From an uncultured Bacteriovoracaceae bacterium (GTDB lineage Bacteria > Bdellovibrionota > Bacteriovoracia > Bacteriovoracales > Bacteriovoracaceae): DNA of 58,714 bases. The stretch covers positions 1 to 58,714 of the forward strand of contig CATLOT010000023.1 in NCBI GenBank assembly GCA_950054155.1, in the 5' to 3' direction. The notes below the pieces were generated by a model. It was not told the DNA's origin. It saw nothing but the letters and a program-made list of their open reading frames with translations, and did not search any database. Below, piece after piece: positions 34,744 through 43,294 of this stretch. A program made the position numbers and the translations under genes. Each line of letters begins with the position of its first letter. Positions within the stretch are counted from its first letter, which is position 1.

Positions 34744-35790
34744 ATGAAAAAGTATTGGTGGCTCTTTGTTTTAGCTGCTCCTGCTATGGCCATGTCGATG
34801 GCCGCAGTTATGGTCTATTACAAAATTAGTGTATGGGAATATACCGGCGAGCCTATCGTCTTTGAAGTTAAGCCTGGAGAAGGATTCTCTAAGATTAATG
34901 GACGACTTCATTCAAAAGGTCTTATTAGTAGTGCTAAAATTTTTCATCGCTATGCTCAGGTCAATGGTTATATGACCAAGTTCAAAGCTGGTCGCTTTGA
35001 GATAAAGACTGACTCCAATATGCTTGAAATCTTCGATACTCTCCTCAATGGTCAAAGCATTACAAATTCAGTCACGATTCCCGAGGGAAAGAATCTCTTT
35101 GAGATCGCTCAAATCCTTGAAAAAGATAAAATCATTGAAAGTGCTCAAGAGTTTATCCGTTTGGCAAAAGACCCTCAATTTGCTCGTGAACTCGGAATAG
35201 ACGGAGAGCGCGCCGAGGGATACCTCTACCCTGAGACTTATAAATTTACCCCTCAATCAAAAGCTAAGGATGTTATCAAAGCCATGGTCGATGTCTTTAA
35301 GCGAAGAACAGAAGACCTTGATTTCTCTAAAGCTCCCCTCAATTTAAATAAACATGAAGTGGTTATTCTAGCGAGCGTCGTTGAAAAGGAAACAGGTGCT
35401 TCTTTTGAACGCCCTCAGATTGCAGGTGTATTTGTAAACCGCCTCAAAAAACGGATGCGACTCCAAAGCGACCCAACGACAATCTACGGGATCTATGAAC
35501 AATTTAATGGCAATCTTAGAAAACGCCATCTCCTCGAGAAAACCCCCTACAACACTTATAAAATCCCAGCTCTGCCGGCAGGCCCCATTTCTAACCCGGG
35601 CCTTGAATCCATAAAGGCTGTCCTCAACCCCGCTCAACACCAGTTTCTCTACTTCGTGTCACAAAATGATGGAACCCATGTCTTTTCTAAGACCTATCGT
35701 GAACACCGTCAGGCGGTTGATAAATTTCAAAAGAATTATAAGGCCCGCCAGGGAAAAAGCTGGCGAGACCTTAAAGAAAGCGCGAATTAA
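34744..35790 (+). CDS. mltG: Endolytic murein transglycosylase MltG
   Basis: MltG cuts nascent glycan strands and thereby limits their length. The 348-residue protein has an N-terminal membrane anchor (WLFVLAAPAMAMSMAAVMVYY), a LysM-like region, IPEGKNLFEIAQIL, EGYLYPETYKF, the catalytic Glu in ILASVVEKETGASFERPQ, and the C-terminal signature PALPAGPISNPGLESIKAVL. The order and length match the family. It faces the periplasm. It is cotranscribed with ruvX and converges with the flavin reductase-like gene, with one base between the two stop codons. Confidence 0.95.
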   Translation: MKKYWWLFVLAAPAMAMSMAAVMVYYKISVWEYTGEPIVFEVKPGEGFSKINGRLHSKGLISSAKIFHRYAQVNGYMTKFKAGRFEIKTDSNMLEIFDTLLNGQSITNSVTIPEGKNLFEIAQILEKDKIIESAQEFIRLAKDPQFARELGIDGERAEGYLYPETYKFTPQSKAKDVIKAMVDVFKRRTEDLDFSKAPLNLNKHEVVILASVVEKETGASFERPQIAGVFVNRLKKRMRLQSDPTTIYGIYEQFNGNLRKRHLLEKTPYNTYKIPALPAGPISNPGLESIKAVLNPAQHQFLYFVSQNDGTHVFSKTYREHRQAVDKFQKNYKARQGKSWRDLKESAN

Positions 35791-35791
35791 T

Positions 35792-36262
35792 TTAGTAGTC
35801 GAGCCCAGTCTTTCTGATATGGACTTTGGGCTTGGCTTCTTCACTGTGAACTTTTGAAGAGAGAACTTCAGCAAAGAAAACTTCGTGGTCACCAGGAACC
35901 TGAGACTCTAGGTATTTACACTCAATAGATGATTTAGCATCGGTGATAAAGAGACCGCCGTTCTCACCATTTTCATGGGCAATAGAGTTGAAAGGGCTGT
36001 TTTCTGGGTCATAACCAGACCAGAAGTGCCTGAGGTATTGAGTCTCATGATCTCCAACAATATTGATAGCAAATGGCTTTCCTGACTTAATTGCTTCATA
36101 ACCAGGGCGGTCAGCCTTGATTGTAAAAGCAACAACAAGGGGTTCAAATGAAACCTGCTGAACCCAAGAGGCAAGGTAACCATCTTTTTTATCACCGTCC
36201 TGAACTGAGACAATGAAGAGACCTGAAGGTATGTGTCCTACTGCTACGGCCTTATTTGACAT
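35792..36262 (-). CDS. Flavin reductase-like FMN-binding protein
   Basis: This 156-residue protein of the flavin reductase-like split-barrel family binds FMN and typically reduces flavins or acts as a diflavin partner. Landmarks are VGHIPSGLFIVSV, ASWVQQVSFEPLVVAFTIKADRPGYEAI, FAINIVGDHE and the C-terminal ECKYLESQVPGDHEVFFAEV, a common family ending. The start at 36262 is preceded by AAAGGAG; an upstream ATG would add 27 residues of no similarity. A partner monooxygenase is not present nearby, so the substrate is unknown. Confidence 0.85.
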   Translation of the reverse strand: MSNKAVAVGHIPSGLFIVSVQDGDKKDGYLASWVQQVSFEPLVVAFTIKADRPGYEAIKSGKPFAINIVGDHETQYLRHFWSGYDPENSPFNSIAHENGENGGLFITDAKSSIECKYLESQVPGDHEVFFAEVLSSKVHSEEAKPKVHIRKTGLDY

Positions 36263-36618
36263 ATGTTTGCTCCTTTTCTGTAGGCAAATAATACCCTCGA
36301 CTTTAGGTGCTCCAGAGAAAAAGGAAAAGGGCAAATGGGTCAACAGAACGGGATTTCCTAGGGTTTATTTGGCAATACCGAAACCTTACCTCTTACAACT
36401 TTCGTGATTATAGTAAGTTACAGATGATTTTCTTTAAAAAAAAGACTAAAGAAAACCTATTAATCCTCCGAAAAGAGAAGACGCCTATTGGGCCCAAAAC
36501 AAACTGCCCTTATCACTATGGTGCCTTGTCGTTTTTACTTGTGCGCCGTGCAATAGGTCTAATAAAATAGTGGGTAGCTATTTATGGGCGAAATGAATTC
36601 GATTTTAAGGAGGATGCT
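36263..36618. other. Gene-free stretch holding divergent promoters
   Basis: This 356-base stretch separates the flavin reductase-like gene from the DksA-like gene. I see no convincing coding frame. The one open frame of 87 codons starts with GTG, has no ribosome-binding site and a biased basic composition. Near the right end, TTGTGC, 18 bases and TAAAAT could form the promoter of the DksA-like gene, and TTAAGGAGGATGCT is its strong ribosome-binding site. An A-rich tract lies around 36436-36443. Nothing else stands out. Confidence 0.4.
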
Positions 36619-36990
36619 ATGAAAAAAGCACAACTCGATGAACTAAAAGCACAACTGATCAAGATGAAAGAAGACATTCTCAATGGTGGTTATATCAACC
36701 AAAGAGAAGACCTTCACGTTAGCTCAGAGGATCTTCCTGATGAAGCCGATCTTGCCAACAACGTCATCAATCAACAGGTTACTTTCAGTATGAGACAGAG
36801 AGAACTTCTCAAGCTACGCTCTATTGATGAGGCCCTTCATAGAATTGAAAATGGTACCTATTCTGAATGTGAGGAATGTGGCGATGAAATTGGCTTTAAA
36901 CGCCTCAAGAATCAGCCTTTTACTAATCTTTGCATTACTCATGCTGAAGAAGCTGAAAGAGAACAGAGCCGTTTTCTCAGACATGGCTAA
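36619..36990 (+). CDS. DksA/TraR-family RNA polymerase-binding protein
   Basis: DksA-type proteins enter the RNA polymerase secondary channel and tune transcription together with ppGpp. The 123-residue protein has a long coiled coil whose tip bears D41-E-A-D44-L-A46, matching the D-x-x-D-x-A motif needed for activity. The zinc finger follows with C84, C87 and C105, but the fourth ligand is H108 (LCITHAEE) where DksA has Cys. The site is therefore C3H. It has a strong AAGGAGG ribosome-binding site and its own hairpin terminator, so it is a single-gene unit. Confidence 0.9.
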   Translation: MKKAQLDELKAQLIKMKEDILNGGYINQREDLHVSSEDLPDEADLANNVINQQVTFSMRQRELLKLRSIDEALHRIENGTYSECEECGDEIGFKRLKNQPFTNLCITHAEEAEREQSRFLRHG

Positions 36991-37010
36991 TTAAAAAAAG
37001 AAGACACAAA

Positions 37011-37040
37011 AAAGCCGACTATTCAGTCGGCTTTTTTTTT
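37011..37040 (+). terminator. Rho-independent terminator of the DksA-like gene
   Basis: AGCCGACT (37013-37020) and AGTCGGCT (37025-37032) form a perfect 8-base-pair stem with the loop ATTC, followed by an unbroken T run to 37040 and preceded by an A run. It lies 22 bases after the stop codon. The flanking A and T runs could make it work for both strands, including for the small gene at 37059. Confidence 0.9.
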
Positions 37041-37058
37041 ATGTATTTTGCCCTTGGG

Positions 37059-37295
37059 TTAATTGATGGCCCTATAATTCTTAAGCTGGTCTGCTTTCTT
37101 TAAGATTGAATTCACCTGAAGCTTCATTCCCTTCCACTCCTTTACAACTTCTTGTCTCTTTTGGAATTGGATGTGGTCTTGAGTAAGTGGACCTGGTCCA
37201 GCAAGAAGAACAGCTACAGGGAAAAGTGAAAGTACTGTGAAAAGTAGTGTTCCCTTAACTGCATTTTTCATTCTTGTTTTTGATCCAGTGTTCAT
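37059..37295 (-). CDS. Small exported protein of unknown function
   Basis: This 78-residue protein has a basic N-terminus and a long signal peptide (GTLLFTVLSLFPVAVLLAG). About 45 charged, probably helical residues follow (LTQDHIQFQKRQEVVKEWKG). No motif or cysteine is present. The gene is on its own, convergent with the DksA-like gene, and its upstream region contains GGAGGCAACA at a suitable distance. The leader is clear but no function can be given. Confidence 0.6.
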   Translation of the reverse strand: MNTGSKTRMKNAVKGTLLFTVLSLFPVAVLLAGPGPLTQDHIQFQKRQEVVKEWKGMKLQVNSILKKADQLKNYRAIN

Positions 37296-37441
37296 TGTTG
37301 CCTCCGCATTCTGCTTTTTAATAAAATTTTCTTCCTAAGTTCTGCTTCTTTAATCCGTGATGAAATGCCTTCTTCCTAAAGACATGGAGCCTTCCTAGCC
37401 CCCTTCCGTGATGCTTTTATATAGAGCAAGGACCGTGCCAA

Positions 37442-37459
37442 AAAGAACGAATGTTCTTT
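37442..37459. promoter_or_regulatory. GAAC-N4-GTTC palindrome in an intergenic region
   Basis: AAAGAAC (37442-37448) and GTTCTTT (37453-37459) form a perfect inverted repeat around GAAT. The core GAAC-NNNN-GTTC has the form of Gram-positive SOS boxes, but LexA sites differ between phyla and no lexA gene is in the window. It could be an operator for the hydrolase gene at 37567 or for the small exported gene on the other side, or a weak hairpin. It is one of few features in the 271 bases between those genes. Confidence 0.3.
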
Positions 37460-37566
37460 CAGTGATTTAGACGAGGATTACCTAGTGACACAATGACTAT
37501 GCGCACCATGAAAGTATCCTTTTGGGGTGGCATTCTGGGAATGATACCGCTAAGCTTTTCTAAGTT

Positions 37567-38457
37567 ATGGAAATAGTTAATGACTACTTTGACACCGGTG
37601 ATGGTCACAAAATTCATATCGCCCATCTCCCCGTCAAAGAGGCCCTGAAGCAACCCATTCTCTTTATCCACGGGGCTATCGAAGATGGCTCTATCTTCTA
37701 TAGTAAAAAAGGCAAGGGTCTCGCGCCCTTTTTACAAGCAGCGGGCCACCCTTGCTTCGTTCTCGATATGAGGGGCAAAGGAAAGTCCACACCTCCCATT
37801 AGCCCCCAAGCCAATTATGGCCAATTAGAGTTCTTTGATGAGGACCTGCCAAAGGCCCTGGACCATATTCGCAAGTTGTATCCCAACTTAAAAGTAAGCT
37901 TAATCACCCATAGCTGGGGCGGCGTGCTCACCAATGCCTTCCTTCTTATGAATCCCCAGTGGGTCAAAAAGCTAGGTCCCATTATCCACTTTGCGAGCAA
38001 GAGAAGAGTCTCAGTCCTTAACTTCCACCGCTTCTTCTTTATAGATGTCATGTGGTTAACGGTGGGCACTCTCTTTCTCTGGATAAAAGGTTATCTTCCT
38101 AAAGGTGTGATGGGACCAGAGGGAGAGACGAAGAAGAGCTTAAAAGAGAGCCAGCGATGGGTTTACTCGCGCAGGTGGCTCATCAAAGAAAGAGGCATTG
38201 ATCTTCAAGAGTTGGCTATGAGACAAAAGCTTCCTCCTACTCTTTACCTCACTGGCTCTAAAGACTATTGCCTTGGCCATATAAAGGATGTCACCGCCTT
38301 CGCCCTAGAGTCAGGTCACAAAAGGGATGATATTCGGCTCCTCTCCAAAAAAAGCGGTAACTTAGAGGATTATGATCACCTCTCAATTCTCATCTCAAAG
38401 AAAGCCCCTCAGGACCATTTCCTCACTGTCAGAGATTTCCTCACTCTCAGTGACTAA
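37567..38457 (+). CDS. Alpha/beta hydrolase
   Basis: This 296-residue protein has the alpha/beta hydrolase core: ILFIHGAIEDGSIFY with the oxyanion-hole region, FVLDMRGKGKSTPP, and the nucleophile elbow SLITHSWGGVLTNAF (Ser in T-H-S-W-G, a variant of G-x-S-x-G). A probable acid (LTGSKDYCLGH) and a late His (DYDHLSIL) complete the triad. It may act on an ester or lipid. A hydrophobic stretch (FFIDVMWLTVGTLFLWI, about residues 157-173) in the cap region could touch the membrane. There is no signal peptide. The substrate is unknown. Confidence 0.75.
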   Translation: MEIVNDYFDTGDGHKIHIAHLPVKEALKQPILFIHGAIEDGSIFYSKKGKGLAPFLQAAGHPCFVLDMRGKGKSTPPISPQANYGQLEFFDEDLPKALDHIRKLYPNLKVSLITHSWGGVLTNAFLLMNPQWVKKLGPIIHFASKRRVSVLNFHRFFFIDVMWLTVGTLFLWIKGYLPKGVMGPEGETKKSLKESQRWVYSRRWLIKERGIDLQELAMRQKLPPTLYLTGSKDYCLGHIKDVTAFALESGHKRDDIRLLSKKSGNLEDYDHLSILISKKAPQDHFLTVRDFLTLSD

Positions 38458-38611
38458 AGTTTAAACGGCCCCCCACGACTTAAACAAAACATCCCCTTAC
38501 ATAAGGGTCTAAACCTCTGAAATCACAGTGCAATACTTGGCCTTCTCCTTGCTTTATATAGGGGGAGATCATTAAGCTCGCAATTGATTTTAAACGGAGA
38601 AGGTTTAACCC

Positions 38612-39877
38612 ATGACAAAGACAAAGTCCCCTTTTAGGCCCATGACTTTAGGAACTCCTCTACTCTTAGCAACTCTCTTTATGGCCGGACCTGCCATGGC
38701 CCAAACATCAATGAAGAGAAATAGTGGAATTCCCCAACACCTTCTCAATAAGGTTCTTAAAAAGAAGCATCAAAAAGAAATTCTTAAAAAAGAGGAAAGT
38801 AAAAAATCAAAAGTGAGGATCGCTTTTAGTATTAAGAATCTTGATTCTCAATTTGCCAGCTGGGGAGTCGAACCCACCAATACGAAATCATCAATTAATC
38901 TTATTCCTGCTTGGAAAGTTTTTAAAAAGAAGAAAGAAATTATTGTTGCTGTTATTGATACAGGAATTGATCCCAATCATCCTTATCTTAAGACAAATAT
39001 TATCGCCAAAGAGGGTTCTACTTCTGAGAAGAATTATGGAATTGATTTTTCTAAAAATAGAATTAGTAAAACACAACCTATCGATAGTCACGGGCACGGA
39101 ACTCACGTCTCAGGCATTATCAAAAGTGTTTATCCCAATGTAAAACTTCTTCCTCTGAAATACTACAATCCTCAAGCCTCTGGTCAGGATAACTTAAACT
39201 CAACAATTGCAGCATTAAAGTACGCTGTTGATCAGAATGTCGATATTATTAACTACTCTGGTGGTGGACCTGAGCCAGCACTTGAAGAACTTAAAATTCT
39301 TAAAGAAGCTGAAAAGAAAGGGATTCTCATCGTCGCTGCTGCAGGTAACGAAGAATCAAATATTGATGTTAAGTCGAATGCTTATTACCCGGCTAGCTAT
39401 GGCCTTAAGAATATTATTACTGTGACTGCTCATGATAAGAATCTTCAAATGCTCAACTCTTCAAACTGGGGTAAGAGCAGCGTTGATATCTCTGCTCCTG
39501 GTTATCGAATTCGCTCTGCTTTTCCTAATGGCAGAAGTGGTTTTCTCACAGGGACGAGTCAGGCAACAGCCTTTGTCTCTGGTTCAGCAGCACTTCTTAT
39601 GAGTCAATATCCAGAACTTGGTACAGAAGAAATTAAAGCTATTCTCAAAAGATCAGCGAAGAAAGAAGTGACGCTCACAAGCAAGTGTGCAAGTGGTGGA
39701 CGACTCGATGCGGGTAAGGCGCAAATCTTTGCAGCTCAATATATCAAGGCCAAGAAATCACGAGTGCTTGCGACTAAGCGAGAAGTTGCTGGGGTGAGAA
39801 GTAAAAAGAAAGCGATCAAGAGAAAGAATCAAAAGACACAAGGAAAAATCACTTATAGAAGATTAAGAAGCCGTTAA
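38612..39877 (+). CDS. Exported subtilisin-like serine protease (S8)
   Basis: This 421-residue subtilase has a signal peptide (PLLLATLFMAGPAMAQ) and a basic propeptide-like stretch (residues 31-70). The catalytic domain shows D116 in AVIDTGID, H162 in DSHGHGTHVSG, the oxyanion N246 in AAAGNEES and S316 in LTGTSQATAFVSG. The triad is complete. The C-terminal 50 residues are very basic (KKSRVLATKREVAGVRSKKK). Exported proteases are abundant in predatory bacteria, where they help to digest prey, but a role in predation is only an inference. GGAGAAGG precedes the start. Confidence 0.9.
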   Translation: MTKTKSPFRPMTLGTPLLLATLFMAGPAMAQTSMKRNSGIPQHLLNKVLKKKHQKEILKKEESKKSKVRIAFSIKNLDSQFASWGVEPTNTKSSINLIPAWKVFKKKKEIIVAVIDTGIDPNHPYLKTNIIAKEGSTSEKNYGIDFSKNRISKTQPIDSHGHGTHVSGIIKSVYPNVKLLPLKYYNPQASGQDNLNSTIAALKYAVDQNVDIINYSGGGPEPALEELKILKEAEKKGILIVAAAGNEESNIDVKSNAYYPASYGLKNIITVTAHDKNLQMLNSSNWGKSSVDISAPGYRIRSAFPNGRSGFLTGTSQATAFVSGSAALLMSQYPELGTEEIKAILKRSAKKEVTLTSKCASGGRLDAGKAQIFAAQYIKAKKSRVLATKREVAGVRSKKKAIKRKNQKTQGKITYRRLRSR

Positions 39878-40531
39878 TACGCGAAGTGCGAGGTAGCTCG
39901 CACCAATTACAGCAATACTCCCTATAAGAAATTTAACTAAAAAAGTGAGGGGTAAAAGTCCACCAAGAGAAGCCCCTTTAAACCAAGTCTTTATAAGACG
40001 TAGGTCTTTTAAAGAGTCTTTGGGATGAACCCTTTTATCAAGTTCGATTAAAAGTTCAGAGAGTGGCTGATAGAGAATTTTTCCCTCTAAAAGTTCTAAA
40101 CTACGCCATACGCGTGAGAGTTTCCCTTGAGTCAGCCAATATTCAAAAATTAGTTCCTTAGCCTCAAATAAAAAGAGCCTTCTTCTCTCTTCATTTTCAT
40201 CCCCCAAAGAAAAGTACTCCATAAGGACTTTTAAACGACGCTCGAGAGCTCCTTGATACTTCTGGATGACAGAGGATGGAGTCGAAATTCCTATGGCGAG
40301 AAAACGAAAAGCCCAGGGGGAAGAAAAGTGGTACTCATCTCTTAGGCTAAAAAAGCTTCTGTGACCAAAGGGCTCACCTAACTGGTCAATATGAAATTGA
40401 AAGCCACAAGCTTCGCACTCTTTTTCTGAGATAAAAACGCTATGGCACTTTGGGCAAGCCTTCGCCTCAGAAATTGTTCCAATATCGTAGAGGGCATGAA
40501 TTTTCGAGTGGGAAGGCTCAAGATTCGACAT
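39863..40531 (-). CDS. Zinc-ribbon protein with C-terminal membrane segment
   Basis: This 222-residue protein has an N-terminal zinc ribbon (ACPKCHSVFISEKECEACGF, C-x2-C-x10-C-x2-C). A helical middle region, rich in Leu, Glu and Arg, follows, and then one hydrophobic segment at the C-terminus (LPLTFLVKFLIGSIAVIGASYLAL). It would be anchored in the inner membrane with the ribbon in the cytoplasm. No family is recognised. Its stop lies 15 bases inside the convergent protease gene, and its start is 64 bases from the divergent lnt gene. Confidence 0.6.
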   Translation of the reverse strand: MSNLEPSHSKIHALYDIGTISEAKACPKCHSVFISEKECEACGFQFHIDQLGEPFGHRSFFSLRDEYHFSSPWAFRFLAIGISTPSSVIQKYQGALERRLKVLMEYFSLGDENEERRRLFLFEAKELIFEYWLTQGKLSRVWRSLELLEGKILYQPLSELLIELDKRVHPKDSLKDLRLIKTWFKGASLGGLLPLTFLVKFLIGSIAVIGASYLALRVLTAS

Positions 40532-40595
40532 AGAGTTAGAATGCCTTTGTAAGAAGAATTTGGCAATCGAGAACCCGAAACGATATTATAAGTTC

Positions 40596-42242
40596 ATGAA
40601 TTCATTAAATATAAAGCCTTGGGTCCTCTACGCTCTCCTTCCTTTTGTCGGAGGATTACTCTACCCACTAGGGTTTCCTTTTTGGGGCGACACCCACTTT
40701 ATGCCTTTTGCATTTTTAGGAGTCTTTCTTTTTCTCCTAGGGCTTCCTCTTGCCTACGGACAACCCTCTCCGATTGCGGCCACTTCGAAAACCCTTAAAC
40801 GTATTCTTATCACCACGCTTCTTTTTGGTTTAGGTTACTGCCTCTTAGGATATTACTGGATCCCTTACACCCTCAAAGAATTTGGCAATATTCCCTTTCC
40901 TTTTAATAACTTACTAGGAACGGCCTTTTCTCTCATCATTGTTCCCCACTATCTTGTTTTTGGTTTGATTATTTTCCTATGGCGAAAGCTCAATTTAAAA
41001 AAATCATCTCTCGCAGCGGGAGTGAGTACGCGTAACCTTATCTATGCGCTTTTGCTGGTTCTCTTAGAAAAAATGATTCCCCAGCAATTCCCAGCCCACA
41101 TAGGTCATGTTTGGCTTCAGCTAAAACCCTTTCTAGGATTAACACCAATCTTTGGAGCTGCAGTCTACAGTTTAATAAGTTACCTTCTCATTCTCTTTTT
41201 TGTCTCTTGGATAAAAACAGGTAAACGCGATTTCTATGGTCTTGCTCTTGCCCTTATTTTAAGTGTCATCAGCTTTCTCAATCCACTGTCAGAAAATAAG
41301 ACTGAAGAAAAGCTCACAACCCACATCAGAATGGTTCAGGCGAATATTGGAAACTTTATGAAGCTCGATAGTGAGAAAGGTGGACTGGGTTCCATGCGTG
41401 AGATCTATCGTCGATACGAAACCCAAAGTTCACTTAAGCCTGAAGAGAAAATCGATCTTATCATTTGGCCAGAAACAGCCTATCCCCAACTTATCAATAG
41501 TGCGATGATGCGCTTGAGCCCAGCCTTTGTTCCGAGTGTAGTGAGAAGAACGGCACAAAATATGAATGCCCACCTTTTCTTTGGTGGCTATGACAAATCG
41601 GGCAATGATAATAACTACTACTTTGAAACGGAATACAATGCGGCTTTTCTGATCAACCCTGAAGGCGAACTTGATGACCTCTATCATAAGATGATTCTTA
41701 TTCCCTTTGGAGAAAGCCTTCCCTTTGGGCCCTTTAATCCTCTCTTTGCTAAGGTCTTAGAAAATTTAGCTTTCTTTGCCAAAGGAACCCGCTTTACTCA
41801 ATTTAAGCTTCCAAACGGAGCCGAGTTTATCTCTGCCATTTGCTATGAGATCCTCTTCTCTCAATTTATTCGCACCTATCTCAATAAGGTCCCCAATAAA
41901 CCTCACTTTCTTGTCAACCTTACGAATGACAGTTGGTATGGAAGAACCAGTGAACCTTATCAACACAAGTTCTTAGCCCATTGGAGGGCGTTGGAATTTC
42001 AAATTCCAATCGTTAGAATGACGAACACAGGCATATCAAGCATTCTCTTTGCTGACGGTAATGAATCGGAGAGAATTCCTCTCTTTAAGAATGAAACCAA
42101 AGACTATGCCTTAAGAGGACCAAAGAAACCTCAAAGAACTTTTTATCAACACTGGGGCTATATTCCTCTTACCCTCATGGGATTACTCTTTTTCTTCGGT
42201 GCTTGGATTCTCGAAAAAGGTCAGACTAGAGACCCTCTTTAA
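40596..42242 (+). CDS. lnt: Apolipoprotein N-acyltransferase Lnt
   Basis: Lnt adds the third acyl chain to lipoproteins in the inner membrane. The 548-residue protein has about eight membrane segments, then a nitrilase domain with the catalytic Glu in IIWPETAYPQL, Lys in DLYHKMILIPFGESLPFG and Cys in ISAICYEILFSQF. NLTNDSWYG and RMTNTGISS are further family marks, and one more membrane segment closes the protein. A longer form from a TTG at 40560 is possible because neither start has a good ribosome-binding site. It fits the many lipoproteins predicted here. Confidence 0.93.
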   Translation: MNSLNIKPWVLYALLPFVGGLLYPLGFPFWGDTHFMPFAFLGVFLFLLGLPLAYGQPSPIAATSKTLKRILITTLLFGLGYCLLGYYWIPYTLKEFGNIPFPFNNLLGTAFSLIIVPHYLVFGLIIFLWRKLNLKKSSLAAGVSTRNLIYALLLVLLEKMIPQQFPAHIGHVWLQLKPFLGLTPIFGAAVYSLISYLLILFFVSWIKTGKRDFYGLALALILSVISFLNPLSENKTEEKLTTHIRMVQANIGNFMKLDSEKGGLGSMREIYRRYETQSSLKPEEKIDLIIWPETAYPQLINSAMMRLSPAFVPSVVRRTAQNMNAHLFFGGYDKSGNDNNYYFETEYNAAFLINPEGELDDLYHKMILIPFGESLPFGPFNPLFAKVLENLAFFAKGTRFTQFKLPNGAEFISAICYEILFSQFIRTYLNKVPNKPHFLVNLTNDSWYGRTSEPYQHKFLAHWRALEFQIPIVRMTNTGISSILFADGNESERIPLFKNETKDYALRGPKKPQRTFYQHWGYIPLTLMGLLFFFGAWILEKGQTRDPL

Positions 42243-43200
42243 AGAGGTCATGAAGTCTAAGTATTCCCAAGAACTCTCCCTCATGAGTGACGGGTAAAAG
42301 AGAAAAGGGACGTTCTCTCTTTTCCATTAGCTCAAGAGCACGACTGGCAAGTTCATCACTTGAAATGGTCACAGGAGAGGTATTCATTATTTCACTTATT
42401 TTCTTATTCGGATCAAAGTTATCATTTGAAAGAAGTCTTCTGATGTCTCCTTCAACGATAAGACCCTTAAGCTGATGATTGTCACCAAGACAAACGACTG
42501 CCCCAAGAGGAAATTCTGTTAACTTAAGAATCGCTTCTTTGAGAGTGGCCTCTTCCTTTAAAACTCCACATCCTTCTCGTCCAACCATTAAGTCTGAGAC
42601 CTTAAGTCTTAAGGACTTTCCAAGTTTTCCACCAGGATGAAATTGAGCAAAGTCCTCTTTTGAAAGACCTGCCATTGTTTCGTAAACGACGGCCATGGCA
42701 TCACCCATCGCCATAGTAAGAGTAGAACTCGTTGTGGGGGCTTGGTTATTAATACACGCTTCCTTATGGACTTGGCAGTCAAAGACGATCCCGGAAGCTT
42801 GAGCGATAGGAGATTCAACGTCACCCACAAGAGCAATTCTTCTTTGCTTGGGAACCTTGATATAGGGAAAGAGTTTTAAAACTTCCTCGGACTTTCCAGA
42901 ATAACTAATAAGGACAAGAGCATCGTTACTTCTTAATGTTCCGAGGTCTCCGTGAAGAGCTTCAGTGGGATGAAGAAAATGGCTTGGCAGTCCAAGGCTT
43001 GTGAAAGTCGCCGCTAGCTTCTTTCCGACTAGGCCAGATTTTCCTACTCCACAGAAGACCAAATGACCGCGCTCTGCAGTTATGTCGAGAAAGAGTTGGT
43101 GAAGAGCATTGACCTGGTCTTCTTCTAGCCTTTTAGCCGCTTCATTAAGTGCGAATGCTTCCGTACTTAAGACGGTTGCCATAATTTCAACAAAGTTCAT
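42226..43200 (-). CDS. kdsD: Arabinose-5-phosphate isomerase KdsD
   Basis: This enzyme converts ribulose-5-phosphate to arabinose-5-phosphate, the first step to Kdo for lipopolysaccharide. The 324-residue protein has a SIS domain (VFCGVGKSGLVGKKLAATF, HPTEALHGDLG, LISYSGKSEEV) followed by two CBS domains (VSDLMVGREGCGVLKEEATLKEA and ISEIMNTSPVTISSDELASRAL as landmarks). The order and length fit KdsD or GutQ. With no glucitol genes nearby, KdsD is the better name. Its end overlaps lnt by 17 bases, through the palindrome CTCTTTAAAGAG that serves both stops. Confidence 0.92.
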   Translation of the reverse strand: MNFVEIMATVLSTEAFALNEAAKRLEEDQVNALHQLFLDITAERGHLVFCGVGKSGLVGKKLAATFTSLGLPSHFLHPTEALHGDLGTLRSNDALVLISYSGKSEEVLKLFPYIKVPKQRRIALVGDVESPIAQASGIVFDCQVHKEACINNQAPTTSSTLTMAMGDAMAVVYETMAGLSKEDFAQFHPGGKLGKSLRLKVSDLMVGREGCGVLKEEATLKEAILKLTEFPLGAVVCLGDNHQLKGLIVEGDIRRLLSNDNFDPNKKISEIMNTSPVTISSDELASRALELMEKRERPFSLLPVTHEGEFLGILRLHDLFKEGL

Positions 43201-43294
43201 CGTTTTTAAACCTCTTTTTGCCTAGTGCTCTTGCAGACTCTAAAAGCCGCGTTAAAATAGAGATAAGACACTTTTAACACTAGGAATTATAAAA

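Noticed and set aside
36307-36570. 87-codon frame between the flavin reductase-like and DksA-like genes
   Set aside because: GTG start without a Shine-Dalgarno sequence, biased basic composition, and no domain or signal.
37493-37575. 27-codon frame MTMRTMKVSFWGG onwards before the hydrolase
   Set aside because: It has no ribosome-binding site and overlaps the hydrolase start, and its composition is not clearly that of a protein.
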